32,631 bases of DNA from assembly GCA_025360065.1 (NCBI GenBank), contig JANYCX010000178.1:1-32631 (forward strand), read 5' to 3'. The position numbers and the translations under genes were made by a program. Position 1 is the first letter of the stretch; each line of letters begins with the position of its first letter. The DNA is from Acetobacteraceae bacterium. GTDB lineage: Bacteria > Pseudomonadota > Alphaproteobacteria > Acetobacterales > Acetobacteraceae. Of this stretch, positions 16,515-24,566 are shown piece after piece. The notes under the pieces are model-generated. The model was not told the DNA's origin and did not search any database. It saw nothing but the letters and a program-made list of their open reading frames with translations.

Positions 16515-17669
16515 TTACCTCAACCCAAGCCCCCTCGCGATCATCCCTCGTAAAATCTCCCTGGTGCCGCCCCGCAACGAAAAACTCGGCGCATGCAGCA
16601 TGCTATGCGCCAGCACGGCGAGGAAGTCCTCGGTGGTTTCGGCCGTCGGCTCACTCGCGATCAGCGTTCGCGCAATTTCCGGAATTTCCTGTTCCAACGT
16701 GGTGCCGAGGTCTTTCACCATCGCCGCATGATTGGCTGGTTCCAGACCTTGTTGCAGCATCCCGGAAATCGAGCGTGACATCCGCCGCAAGGTGATGAAA
16801 TGCGCCTGCAAGCGGCCAAGCGCGATCGCGGCGCGTTCCGAAGGGTCACGGCCCAGCACCCGCATCAGTTCCACCACCAGCCCGAAAGTCGACAGGAACC
16901 GCTCTGGCCCGCTGCGCTCGAACGCCAATTCGCCGGTGACCTGTTTCCAGCCCGCGCCCTCGGTCCCCAACAACGCATCTTCCGGCAGGAAAGCGTCGGT
17001 GAACACCACCTCGTTGAAATGATGCGCGCCCGACAGGGCGTGGACCGGGCGGATCTGCATGCCCGTGGTGGTCTTCATATCGACGAGGAATTGTGTCGTG
17101 CCGGCATGGCGATCGGTGGAATCAACCGAACCGGTCCGACAAAACAGGATCATGTAGTCCGCCAGATGCGCCGAACTGGTCCATAATTTGGTGCCATTTA
17201 CCAACCAGCCACCCTGCACCCTGGTTGCCTTGGTGCGGGTGGAGGCGAGGTCAGATCCGCTATCCGGCTCGCTCATACCGATACAGAAACAACATTCGCC
17301 GGCGGCGATTTTGGGCAGGATTTTCTGCTTCTGGGTCTCGGTGCCGATCTTGAGGATCTGCACCCCGCTTTGCCGATCGGCCACCCAATGCAGGCTAACC
17401 GGCGCACCGGCTGCCAGAGTTTCTTCCATTACGACATAGCGTTCCAGCGCGCTGCGCTCATGCCCGCCATATTGCTTGGGCCAGGTCATCCCGATCCAGC
17501 CCTTGGCGCCAAGCTTGCGGCTGAATTCGGCATCGTGGCCGGACCAGCTTTCGGCCTTGCTTCTGGCGTCCCGGCCGGCGAGTTCTACACGCAGGAACTC
17601 CCGTACTTCCAAACGCAAACTCTCTGCTTCGGGGCTTGGGGGCGGTTTGGGGAAGGTGATGGCGTTCAT
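16515..17669 (-). CDS. Acyl-CoA dehydrogenase, larger subunit-like
   Basis: This 384-residue flavoprotein has the full acyl-CoA dehydrogenase layout. The N-terminal helical domain includes WIGMTWPKQYGGHERS. The middle beta domain contains the FAD-contact signature CFCIGMSEPDSGSDLAST. The C-terminal helical domain ends with SLRGGTREILRGMIARGLG. Electrons would go to electron-transfer flavoprotein, whose genes are not in the window. It starts 49 bases after the stop of a second, smaller dehydrogenase. Such adjacent pairs often form heterotetramers in steroid and branched-chain acid catabolism. The substrate is unknown. Confidence 0.88.
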   Translation of the reverse strand: MNAITFPKPPPSPEAESLRLEVREFLRVELAGRDARSKAESWSGHDAEFSRKLGAKGWIGMTWPKQYGGHERSALERYVVMEETLAAGAPVSLHWVADRQSGVQILKIGTETQKQKILPKIAAGECCFCIGMSEPDSGSDLASTRTKATRVQGGWLVNGTKLWTSSAHLADYMILFCRTGSVDSTDRHAGTTQFLVDMKTTTGMQIRPVHALSGAHHFNEVVFTDAFLPEDALLGTEGAGWKQVTGELAFERSGPERFLSTFGLVVELMRVLGRDPSERAAIALGRLQAHFITLRRMSRSISGMLQQGLEPANHAAMVKDLGTTLEQEIPEIARTLIASEPTAETTEDFLAVLAHSMLHAPSFSLRGGTREILRGMIARGLGLR

Positions 17670-17718
17670 TGCAGGTCTTTCAGTCAGTGAAGAATGTTCA
17701 CCACGGCGGGTATTGCAT

Positions 17719-18774
17719 CTAGAGCGTTGTCATATCCGCCCAAAACCGCTCGGGACCGCGCTCGGCGGCGGCGCGGCCAAGCACTAATGCCCATTCGGTT
17801 TCGCCGCCAAACTCGTCGCGCCAACTCCACAAACGCTTGGTGAAGTAATGCAGGCTGTGCTCGTAGGTGAAGCCAATCGCCCCATGGATGGCGTGGCCCA
17901 GGCTGGCAACTGTGCCGGCGGCTTCCCCACAGCGTACCTTTGCGGCGGCAATCGGCGTTAGTCCCATGCCGTGCCCAACCGCCTCGGCGGCAAGGTCAGC
18001 GGCCGCACTCGCCGCCGCGGTCTGGCTTGCCATGATCGCGAGGTTTTGCTGCACCGCCTGGAACTTGCCGATCGGTTTGCCAAATTGCTTGCGGTCCAGG
18101 GCATATTGCAAGGTGAGCGCCAGAATATGATCCATCGCCCCCGACATTTGCTGGCAACGCGCAGCAGCCCCCAGGCGCCGCAATTGCCCCGCATCAACCC
18201 CCGTCACGCCAACCGCCGCGCGCGGCACGACGGCATCGAAGGTCAGCCGATCACGCGGTTCGCGTGCCAGATTGGTGCTGATTGTGACCGTCCAGCCGCC
18301 CGACGGCACCATGGCAACCACCATCCCGTCCGGTCCTTCGGCCAGCACCGCGATCGCGCCGACCGAGCGGCCCCACGGAATGCGGCTCGCGGTGCCGCTA
18401 ATCCGCCATCCATCACCGTCGCGTGTCGCGAACAGGCTGTCCCCCGGCAGCACCGGGGCGACCGATAAAGTGCCGTCCGGGATGGCCAGTCCCGCCTGAG
18501 CCAGCAGCCAGCTTGCCATCATGGTTTCCGCCAGGGGCAGCGGCACCGCAGCCCCGCCAGCAGCCCGCAGGATCGAAAGGGCCTCAGCCGGATCGACCCC
18601 ATACCCGCCGGCTTCTTCTGGCACCAGCGCGCGGGTCAGCCCGGCATCTTCCACCGCAGCCCAGCCGGCTTGCGGCCAATGACCTGCTTCGACGGCGCCA
18701 AGATCGCGCGGCGCGAAGTGGTCGGCAAAGACCCGTGTCGCGGTCTCGCGCAGCATGTCGGTTTCTTCTGGCAA
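17719..18774 (-). CDS. Acyl-CoA dehydrogenase, smaller partner
   Basis: The 351-residue product is a shorter, more diverged acyl-CoA dehydrogenase. LTRALVPEEAGGYGVDPAEAL lies in the N-terminal domain. The C-terminal domain has ALDRKQFGKPIGKFQAVQQNLA and the conserved AIHGAIGFTYEHSLHYFTKRLW. A TTG start at 18774 is preferred: GGAGG lies eight bases upstream and the extra residues MPEETD match the usual N-terminus of this subfamily. An internal ATG at 18756 has no such site. It is the first gene of the minus-strand operon, divergent from mttB with 122 bases between the starts. Confidence 0.85.
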   Translation of the reverse strand: MPEETDMLRETATRVFADHFAPRDLGAVEAGHWPQAGWAAVEDAGLTRALVPEEAGGYGVDPAEALSILRAAGGAAVPLPLAETMMASWLLAQAGLAIPDGTLSVAPVLPGDSLFATRDGDGWRISGTASRIPWGRSVGAIAVLAEGPDGMVVAMVPSGGWTVTISTNLAREPRDRLTFDAVVPRAAVGVTGVDAGQLRRLGAAARCQQMSGAMDHILALTLQYALDRKQFGKPIGKFQAVQQNLAIMASQTAAASAAADLAAEAVGHGMGLTPIAAAKVRCGEAAGTVASLGHAIHGAIGFTYEHSLHYFTKRLWSWRDEFGGETEWALVLGRAAAERGPERFWADMTTL

Positions 18775-18896
18775 CCCTCATTCCTCCCGGCGGCAAATCC
18801 TGGCCGATGCTAACAGCTTCTTCGTGGTGGGGAAGCGCCTCGACATATGCCGGCCCGACGGGCAGGTTCCCGCCGAACGCAGGAAAGGAGAACCCG

Positions 18897-20447
18897 ATGA
18901 GTGACAGCGCCCCCAGACGCGGCGGACGCGCCGGCAGGGCTGGTCGCAGTGCCGGCAAAGGTCCGATCGAGCAGAAGCCGTTCCGCCAGCCGAGCCGCCG
19001 CTTTGCGCCGACCGATATCGTCTCCGCCGACGCGCTGGAGCGCATTCATCAGGCGTCGCTGACGATTTTGGAGGAAATCGGCATGGATTTCCTCGATGCT
19101 GAGGCGCGCGATATCTGTGTGAAAGCCGGCGCCACCGTCGCCCCCGGCACAATCCGGGTGCGCTTCGACCGCGCGATGATTGAAGCCGCAATCAAGACCT
19201 GCCCGCCTGAATTTACCCTGCACGCCCGCAATCCCGCGCATAACGTGCGGATGGGCGGGGACTGGCTGGCGTTTGCGCAAATGGCGAGCGCGCCGAATTG
19301 TTCCGACCTCGATAACGGCCGCCGGCCCGGCGCGCATGTCGATTACCAGAACCTGCTGCGCCTCGGCCAAAGCTTCAACATTTTGCATCTGACCGCCGGC
19401 TACCCGGTCGAGCCGGTCGATCTGCATGCCTCGACCCGGCACCTCGACTGCCTCGCTGATTTTGTCATGCTAACCGACAAGGCGTTCCATTTGTATTCGC
19501 TCGGCACCGCGCGGGTGCGCGACGGGCTGGAGATCACCCGGATCGGGCGCGGTATTACCGCGGCGCGGATGGATGCCGAGCCATCGGTGATGTCAGTTAT
19601 CAACTCGTCATCGCCGTTGCGCCTGGATGAGCCGATGTTGCAAGGCATGATTGAAATGTCGCGGCGCAATCAGGTGATCGTGATGACGCCGTTTACCCTG
19701 GCGGGCGCCATGGCCCCGGTTACCATTGTCGGCGCGCTCGCGCAGCAGAACGCCGAGGCTTTGGCGGGGATTGCCTTCACCCAGTTGGTCCGGCCGGGCG
19801 CGCCGGTGATGTATGGTGGTTTCACCAGCAATGTGGACATGAAATCCGGTGCGCCCGCCTTCGGCACCCCCGAATACATGAAGGCGCAAATGGTCGGCGG
19901 GCAGTTGGCACGGCGTTACCAAATCCCCTACCGCACATCAAATGTCTGTGCTGCCAACAGCGTCGATGCCCAGGCGGCGTACGAGTCAGTGTTTTCCCTG
20001 TGGGGGGCGGCGATGGGCGGCGGCAACTTGATCAAGCACGCGGCGGGCTGGCTCGAAGGCGGGCTGACCTGTTCGTTCGAGAAAACCATCCTCGACATCG
20101 ACCTGCTGCAAATGGTGGCCGAGTTTCTTGATCCGCTGGTGATCGACGATGATACGCTGGCGCTCGAAGCGGTCCGCGACGTCGGGCCGGGTGGGCATTA
20201 TTTTGGCACCCCGCACACCCAGGCGCGTTATACGAATGCGTTCTATGCGCCGATCCTGTCAGATTGGCGCAATTATGAAAACTGGGTGGATGCCGGCAGC
20301 CCGACGGCCGAGGTTAAGGCCAACAAAATCTGGAAGGACGTGCTGGCAGCTTATGAAGCGCCGGCGATTGATCCTGGGATTGCCGAGGAACTCGCGGCGT
20401 TTGTAGCGCGGCGGAAGGGCGAAGGCGGGATGAAGGTCGATTTTTGA
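18897..20447 (+). CDS. MttB-family methylamine-type methyltransferase without pyrrolysine
   Basis: MttB-type enzymes transfer a methyl group from a quaternary or tertiary amine to a corrinoid protein. The 516-residue product covers the family. RIHQASLTILEEIGMDFLDAE is near the start, PLRLDEPMLQGMIEMSRRNQ in the middle, and VGPGGHYFGTPHTQARYTNAFY near the end. No in-frame amber codon is present, so this is a non-pyrrolysine member; characterised ones act on glycine betaine, proline betaine or carnitine. The first 40 residues are Gly/Arg-rich and look disordered. AGGAAAGGAG directly before ATG 18897 fixes the start; a 158-residue in-frame extension upstream is rejected. No corrinoid protein gene is in the window. 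Confidence 0.87.
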   Translation: MSDSAPRRGGRAGRAGRSAGKGPIEQKPFRQPSRRFAPTDIVSADALERIHQASLTILEEIGMDFLDAEARDICVKAGATVAPGTIRVRFDRAMIEAAIKTCPPEFTLHARNPAHNVRMGGDWLAFAQMASAPNCSDLDNGRRPGAHVDYQNLLRLGQSFNILHLTAGYPVEPVDLHASTRHLDCLADFVMLTDKAFHLYSLGTARVRDGLEITRIGRGITAARMDAEPSVMSVINSSSPLRLDEPMLQGMIEMSRRNQVIVMTPFTLAGAMAPVTIVGALAQQNAEALAGIAFTQLVRPGAPVMYGGFTSNVDMKSGAPAFGTPEYMKAQMVGGQLARRYQIPYRTSNVCAANSVDAQAAYESVFSLWGAAMGGGNLIKHAAGWLEGGLTCSFEKTILDIDLLQMVAEFLDPLVIDDDTLALEAVRDVGPGGHYFGTPHTQARYTNAFYAPILSDWRNYENWVDAGSPTAEVKANKIWKDVLAAYEAPAIDPGIAEELAAFVARRKGEGGMKVDF

Positions 20448-20451
20448 GCAG

Positions 20452-20838
20452 TTACCACAGCCGCGCCACGCCATATCGGTCGAACATGGTTTCGTTCGAT
20501 ACCAGCACCAGATCGTCCAGCATCGCTTGCGCAATCAGCATCCGGTCGAACGGGTCTTGGTGCGGACCGGGCAGGCTGCCAGCAGCCTGCCCGTGGCGGA
20601 CGGTGACGGCGAGCGCGGAAAAGCCCTGACCGCTGATGGCACCTGCAAGGTCGGCCGCAATAGCCGCGACCGATGGCAGCTTTCCAAGCCGGAATTTGGT
20701 GGTAATCTCCCATGCCGATGCGGCGCTGACAAAGACCTCGTTGGGTTCGGCGACAATTGCAGCGCGCACGGCTTCCGGCAATCGCATATCGCCGGCCAAC
20801 CACCAGATGACCGCATGCGTGTCGAGGAGCAACCGCAC
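20452..20838 (-). CDS. vapC: PIN-domain toxin, VapC-like
   Basis: PIN-domain toxins are Mg2+-dependent ribonucleases that cut tRNA or rRNA when released from their antitoxin. The 128-residue product has the expected acidic set: Asp6 in LLLDTHAVIWW, Glu44 in SAWEITTKFRLGKL, and Asp95 and Asp98 in HQDPFDRMLIAQA. The start is GTG at 20838. It follows the antitoxin gene with a four-base gap, the standard order. The 3' end nearly touches the mttB stop. The assignment is secure as a family; the RNA target is unknown. Confidence 0.9.
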   Translation of the reverse strand: MRLLLDTHAVIWWLAGDMRLPEAVRAAIVAEPNEVFVSAASAWEITTKFRLGKLPSVAAIAADLAGAISGQGFSALAVTVRHGQAAGSLPGPHQDPFDRMLIAQAMLDDLVLVSNETMFDRYGVARLW

Positions 20839-20842
20839 CGAA

Positions 20843-21073
20843 TTATTCCCAGCGCGCGAGTTCTTCGTCCGGCAGCGGATCGAAAAAACTCTCGTCGAGT
20901 CTGATCAACCCGCGCATGGAGCCATACTGGCGCTTGGATTTCGGCGGCTCGAATGGCACCAGCTTGGCAATCGGCCGCTTGCCGCGTGCCAAGATAATTT
21001 CCTCGCCGGCTTCGACTCGGGCGAGCAATTGGGATAAATTGGTTTTGGCGGCGTGAACCGTGACATATGACAT
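20843..21073 (-). CDS. Phd/YefM-type antitoxin
   Basis: This 76-residue protein begins with the Phd/YefM DNA-binding fold (VTVHAAKTNLSQLLARVEAGEEIILARGKRPIAKLVP). It ends with an acidic tail (SFFDPLPDEELARWE) of the kind that wraps the toxin. It would neutralise the downstream PIN toxin and repress the shared promoter. The pairing of a Phd-type antitoxin with a PIN toxin is common. A candidate operator and promoter lie directly upstream at 21080-21108. Confidence 0.88.
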   Translation of the reverse strand: MSYVTVHAAKTNLSQLLARVEAGEEIILARGKRPIAKLVPFEPPKSKRQYGSMRGLIRLDESFFDPLPDEELARWE

Positions 21074-21079
21074 CCCCAG

Positions 21080-21108
21080 AACTTAGCTAACCCAAGATAG
21101 CTAGTCAA
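21080..21108 (-). promoter_or_regulatory. Toxin-antitoxin promoter with overlapping operator
   Basis: On the minus strand TTGACT (21108-21103) and TAAGTT (21085-21080) are 17 bases apart, and the antitoxin ATG starts six bases after the -10. An inverted repeat with TAGCTA half-sites (ACTTAGCTA at 21081-21089, TAGCTAGT at 21098-21105, one base gap in symmetry) spans from the -35 to the -10. That is the usual place for autorepression by a Phd-type antitoxin. Confidence 0.6.
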
Positions 21109-21127
21109 GAAAATCAACCAACCCACG

Positions 21128-21156
21128 TTGACAGCCCGCCGCCGCGCAATGACAAT
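21128..21156 (+). promoter_or_regulatory. Sigma-70 promoter of the ABC importer operon
   Basis: TTGACA (21128-21133) and GACAAT (21151-21156) are separated by exactly 17 bases. A GGAGA ribosome-binding site follows at 21179, six bases before the ATG at 21189. The promoter is back-to-back with the toxin-antitoxin promoter, with their -35 boxes 19 bases apart. Confidence 0.55.
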
Positions 21157-21188
21157 CCAACCGTGCATCGCATAATCCGGAGACTTCC

Positions 21189-22793
21189 ATGACCGCCCAA
21201 TTTCTCCCCGATCGCCGTGGCTTTCTTGCAATGGCCGGTGGTCTCGCCGCCGTCAGTTTCGCTGGCACCGCCAATGCGGCCCCGAAGCGGGGCGGCAAGC
21301 TGATTTATGGGCGCATCGCCGACAGCCTGTTTCTCGATCCGGTCCTGAACGATGCCAATGTCGATATCTGGGTGATGAACTCGATCTACGACACCTTGCT
21401 GTTCCCGACGGCTGACGGCACCGGCGTGCAGGCGGGTCTTGCCACCAAATGGGCGTTCAGCGATGCCGGCAAAACCCTGACGCTGACCTTGCGGGCCGGG
21501 GTGAAATTCTCCGACGGCTCCCCGATGACCGCAGGCGACGTAAAATGGTCGCTCGACCGCGCGCGCGACCCGAAAGCCGGGGCGTGGAACGATCTGATCG
21601 CCTCGATTGACGCGGTGACAGTCGCCGGCGCCGACACCGTCGTTTTGAAGCTGAAGCTGCCCGACCCGACCATTCTGGCCGCGCTTGCCACCTTCAACAC
21701 CGGCATCATGCCGCAGAAATTGTTCGAAGCCGCTGCTGGTGCAACGCCGGCCGACAAGGCCAAAGCCTTCGGCGAAAAGCCGGTTGGCACCGGGCCGTTC
21801 ATGCTGACCGAATGGAAGCGCAATCAGGTCATGCGGCTTGTCCGCAACCCGCATTATTGGCGTCAAGGCGAGGACGGCAAGGCGCTGCCGTATCTCGATG
21901 AACTCGAATTCCAAATCATCCCCGATGATTCGACCCGCATCCTCAAGCTCAAGGCCGGCGAACTGCATGGCAGCGAGTTCATTCCGTTGGCGCGGGTCAA
22001 GGAATTGCAGGGCGACAAAAACCTGCGCATGGAATTGTGGCCGTCAACCAAGGTTACTTATTTGTCGTTCATGGTGAAACCCAAACTCACCAACGGCACC
22101 GACAACCCGCTTGCCAACCTTAAAGTACGGCAGGCGCTGAACTACGCGGTCAACAAGGACGGGGTGATCGCCGTCACCACCTTGGGTCTCGGCAAGCCGA
22201 TGCGGTCCTATATGTCGTCCACCACGCCGTTGTTTGACGGCCCGGCGCCGCTCTATAAATATGACCTCGCCAAGGCCAAAGCGCTGCTGAAGGAAGCAGG
22301 CTTCGAGAAGGGCTTCGAGGTCACCTGCATGACAGTTGCTGGCAATCAGGATAACCTCAACAACATCACCGCCGTGCAGCAAATGTGGGCGGCAATCGGG
22401 GTCAAGCTCAAGATCGAGCCGATGGACAGCCCGTCGCTGACCAAGCGCTATCGCGCCGAGGATTTCCAGATGCGGACTGCCGCCTGGACCAATGATATCT
22501 CCGATCCCGGCCAGATCACCTCGTATTTTGCTTATGGCCCGAACATCAACGCGCTGCATTCGGGCTATAACGACGCCAAGCTGAACGAGCTTTATCTGGC
22601 CAGCCAGAAGGAAACCGATCAGGCCAAGCGGAAAGCCCAGTACAAGGAAATCCAGAAAATCTTCAACGACGCGGCGACTATCGTGTCGTTGTATGAAACG
22701 CCCTATACGGTGGCGTGGCGCAAGAATGTTGTGGGCTTCTCGCAAATCCCGCTCGGCAATAATTACTTTCAGGCGGTGAACATCGGCGCTTGA
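21189..22793 (+). CDS. ABC transporter substrate-binding protein, family 5 (peptide/opine/nickel type)
   Basis: This 534-residue periplasmic protein would capture the substrate of the importer encoded by the next four genes. The N-terminus DRRGFLAMAGGLAAVSFAGTANA is a twin-arginine signal, probably cut after residue 30. The mature protein shows the SBP_bac_5 layout: LTLTLRAGVKFSDGSPMTAGDVKWSLDRARD near residue 98, then KPVGTGPFMLTEWKRNQ near residue 198. Family 5 members bind peptides, opines, glutathione, nickel chelates or other amphiphilic compounds, so the ligand cannot be read off. Export in folded form through Tat is the likely route. Confidence 0.9.
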   Translation: MTAQFLPDRRGFLAMAGGLAAVSFAGTANAAPKRGGKLIYGRIADSLFLDPVLNDANVDIWVMNSIYDTLLFPTADGTGVQAGLATKWAFSDAGKTLTLTLRAGVKFSDGSPMTAGDVKWSLDRARDPKAGAWNDLIASIDAVTVAGADTVVLKLKLPDPTILAALATFNTGIMPQKLFEAAAGATPADKAKAFGEKPVGTGPFMLTEWKRNQVMRLVRNPHYWRQGEDGKALPYLDELEFQIIPDDSTRILKLKAGELHGSEFIPLARVKELQGDKNLRMELWPSTKVTYLSFMVKPKLTNGTDNPLANLKVRQALNYAVNKDGVIAVTTLGLGKPMRSYMSSTTPLFDGPAPLYKYDLAKAKALLKEAGFEKGFEVTCMTVAGNQDNLNNITAVQQMWAAIGVKLKIEPMDSPSLTKRYRAEDFQMRTAAWTNDISDPGQITSYFAYGPNINALHSGYNDAKLNELYLASQKETDQAKRKAQYKEIQKIFNDAATIVSLYETPYTVAWRKNVVGFSQIPLGNNYFQAVNIGA

Positions 22794-22824
22794 TGCGGCT
22801 TGGACCCGTGCGTCGCGGCGGCCG

Positions 22825-23763
22825 ATGAACCGGGGTAGTTGGCTCCTCGGTCGTCTCGCGCAAATCGTGCCGACTTTCCTGATGATCGGCATTGCTGTTT
22901 TCGTGCTCGCCCGGCTGCTGCCGGGCGATCAGGTTTCGGCAATGCTCGGCGAACGCGCGACGGACGAAACAATCGCCCGCTTGCAGGCCGAACTCGGGCT
23001 TGATCGGTCGATTTTTGAGCAGTTGCTGAACTTTCTAGTGGCGGCCGCGCAAGGTGAGTTCGGCACATCGATGTCATTGCGCCTGCCGGTCATGCAGGTG
23101 ATTGCCGAACGCCTGCCGGTGACATTGGCCTTGATGTCGATTGCCATGGTTCTCGCGTTGGCGATTGCCTTGCCGCTCGCCTTCGTTGCGGCCTTGAATG
23201 CCAATCGCTGGCCGGACATGCTGATCCGCACGGTGTTCCAGATCGGGCTGTCATCGCCGGTGTTTTACATCGGGCTGCTGCTGTTGACAGTGTTTGCCGC
23301 TGGCCTGCGCTGGTTCCCGGTCGGCGGCTACGGCGATGACTGGGGGGAGCATCTGTATCATCTGTTCCTGCCCGGCCTCACCTTGTCGTTCAGTTTTGCA
23401 GCCGTGGTGATGCGCAATTTGCGCGCGGGCATTCTGGCGGTGCTCACCGCCGAATATGTCGATTTCGCCCGCGCCAAAGGACTGGCGGCGGGCGTCGTGT
23501 TGGGCCGGCACGTGCTGCGCAATGCGCTGATTGCGACAGTAACGTTGGTCGGCCTTCATGTCGGCGCGTTGCTGGGTGGCGCGGTGATCACCGAAACCGT
23601 GTTCGCAGTGCCGGGGGTGGGGCGTTTGATGATCGATTCAATTTTGGCGCGCGATTATCCGGTGATCCAGGCGCTGACTTTGGTGCTGGCCGTTCTGGTG
23701 TCGTTGGCGTTTCTGCTGACCGATCTGGTGCAGATGTGGCTCGATCCGCGGGTTGGGCGCTGA
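22825..23763 (+). CDS. ABC transporter permease, DppB type
   Basis: The 312-residue membrane protein has six predicted helices and the DppB-type N-terminus (LAQIVPTFLMIGIAVFVLARLLPGD). The EAA loop that contacts the ATPases is ADFARAKG-like (YVDFARAKGLAAGVVLGRH, near residue 212). The C-terminal PGVGRLMIDSILARDYPVIQ is typical. It starts 31 bases after the binding-protein gene and its stop overlaps the next start (TGATG). Confidence 0.9.
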   Translation: MNRGSWLLGRLAQIVPTFLMIGIAVFVLARLLPGDQVSAMLGERATDETIARLQAELGLDRSIFEQLLNFLVAAAQGEFGTSMSLRLPVMQVIAERLPVTLALMSIAMVLALAIALPLAFVAALNANRWPDMLIRTVFQIGLSSPVFYIGLLLLTVFAAGLRWFPVGGYGDDWGEHLYHLFLPGLTLSFSFAAVVMRNLRAGILAVLTAEYVDFARAKGLAAGVVLGRHVLRNALIATVTLVGLHVGALLGGAVITETVFAVPGVGRLMIDSILARDYPVIQALTLVLAVLVSLAFLLTDLVQMWLDPRVGR

Positions 23764-24566
23764 TGCGGGTCTCCATCAGTCTGATCATCGGCAGTGTGTT
23801 GCTAGGCGCGATGCTGATCGCAGCAGCGGTGCCGGACTGGTTTGCCCCGTTCGATCCGCTGGCGTTTGATTACGATGCGCTGTCGATGCCGCCATCGGGC
23901 GAGCACTGGTTCGGCACCGATCAGTTCGGCCGCGATGTGCTGTCGCGCATCATCCATGCCGCCCGGGTGGATTTACAGATCGCGGTGTTCTGCGTGATTT
24001 TTCCGCTGGTGCTGGGCGGCGCGATCGGCCTGCTGGTTGGCTGGTACGGCGGCATCCTGGACGCGGTTTTTGGCCGGCTGGTCGATCTCGTCGTGACATT
24101 CCCGTTTCTGGTGCTGGTGATTTTCTTCGTCGCCGTGCTCGGGCCGGGGCTGGTCAATGTCTACATCGCGGTGACCTGCGTCGGCTGGGTGCCGTATGCC
24201 AAGCTGATGCGGGCCGAGGTGATGGTGCAGGCGCAAAGCGATTATGTCGCAGCCGGAAAAGTGCTGGGATATCAGATGCCGCGCATTCTGCTGCGCCACA
24301 TCCTGCCCAATGCCGCCCGCCCGGTGCTGGTCTATGCCGTCACTGACATGGCGCTGGCGATCCTACTGGGGTCGAGTCTCGGCTATCTCGGCCTCGGCGC
24401 CCAGCCGCCAACCGCCGAATGGGGGGTGCTGATCGCCGACGGCAAGAATTTTTTCACCACCGCGCCGTGGATGGCGCTGTTTCCCGGCTTGGCCATCGTG
24501 CTGGCCGGGCTTGGCTTCAGTCTGACCGGCGACGGCCTGGCCGATCTTTTGGCAGTGAAACGATGA
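23763..24566 (+). CDS. ABC transporter permease, DppC type
   Basis: This 267-residue permease pairs with the upstream one to form the channel. The DppC hallmark HWFGTDQFGRDVLSRIIHAARVDL lies at about residues 47-70, split here across its periplasmic segment. The EAA loop is SDYVAAGKVLGYQMPRI with HILPNAARP after it. The ATG at 23763 shares bases with the upstream stop codon, and the stop overlaps the ATPase start by four bases. A 27-base upstream extension in frame is only overlap with the previous gene. Confidence 0.9.
   Translation: MRVSISLIIGSVLLGAMLIAAAVPDWFAPFDPLAFDYDALSMPPSGEHWFGTDQFGRDVLSRIIHAARVDLQIAVFCVIFPLVLGGAIGLLVGWYGGILDAVFGRLVDLVVTFPFLVLVIFFVAVLGPGLVNVYIAVTCVGWVPYAKLMRAEVMVQAQSDYVAAGKVLGYQMPRILLRHILPNAARPVLVYAVTDMALAILLGSSLGYLGLGAQPPTAEWGVLIADGKNFFTTAPWMALFPGLAIVLAGLGFSLTGDGLADLLAVKR

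Noticed and set aside
18423-18896. 158-residue N-terminal extension of the MttB-type protein
   Set aside because: It lies antisense to the acyl-CoA dehydrogenase gene, while a near-perfect ribosome-binding site precedes the ATG at 18897.
18897-20447. Pyrrolysine-containing trimethylamine methyltransferase
   Set aside because: The frame is open throughout with no internal amber codon, and no pyl genes are present.
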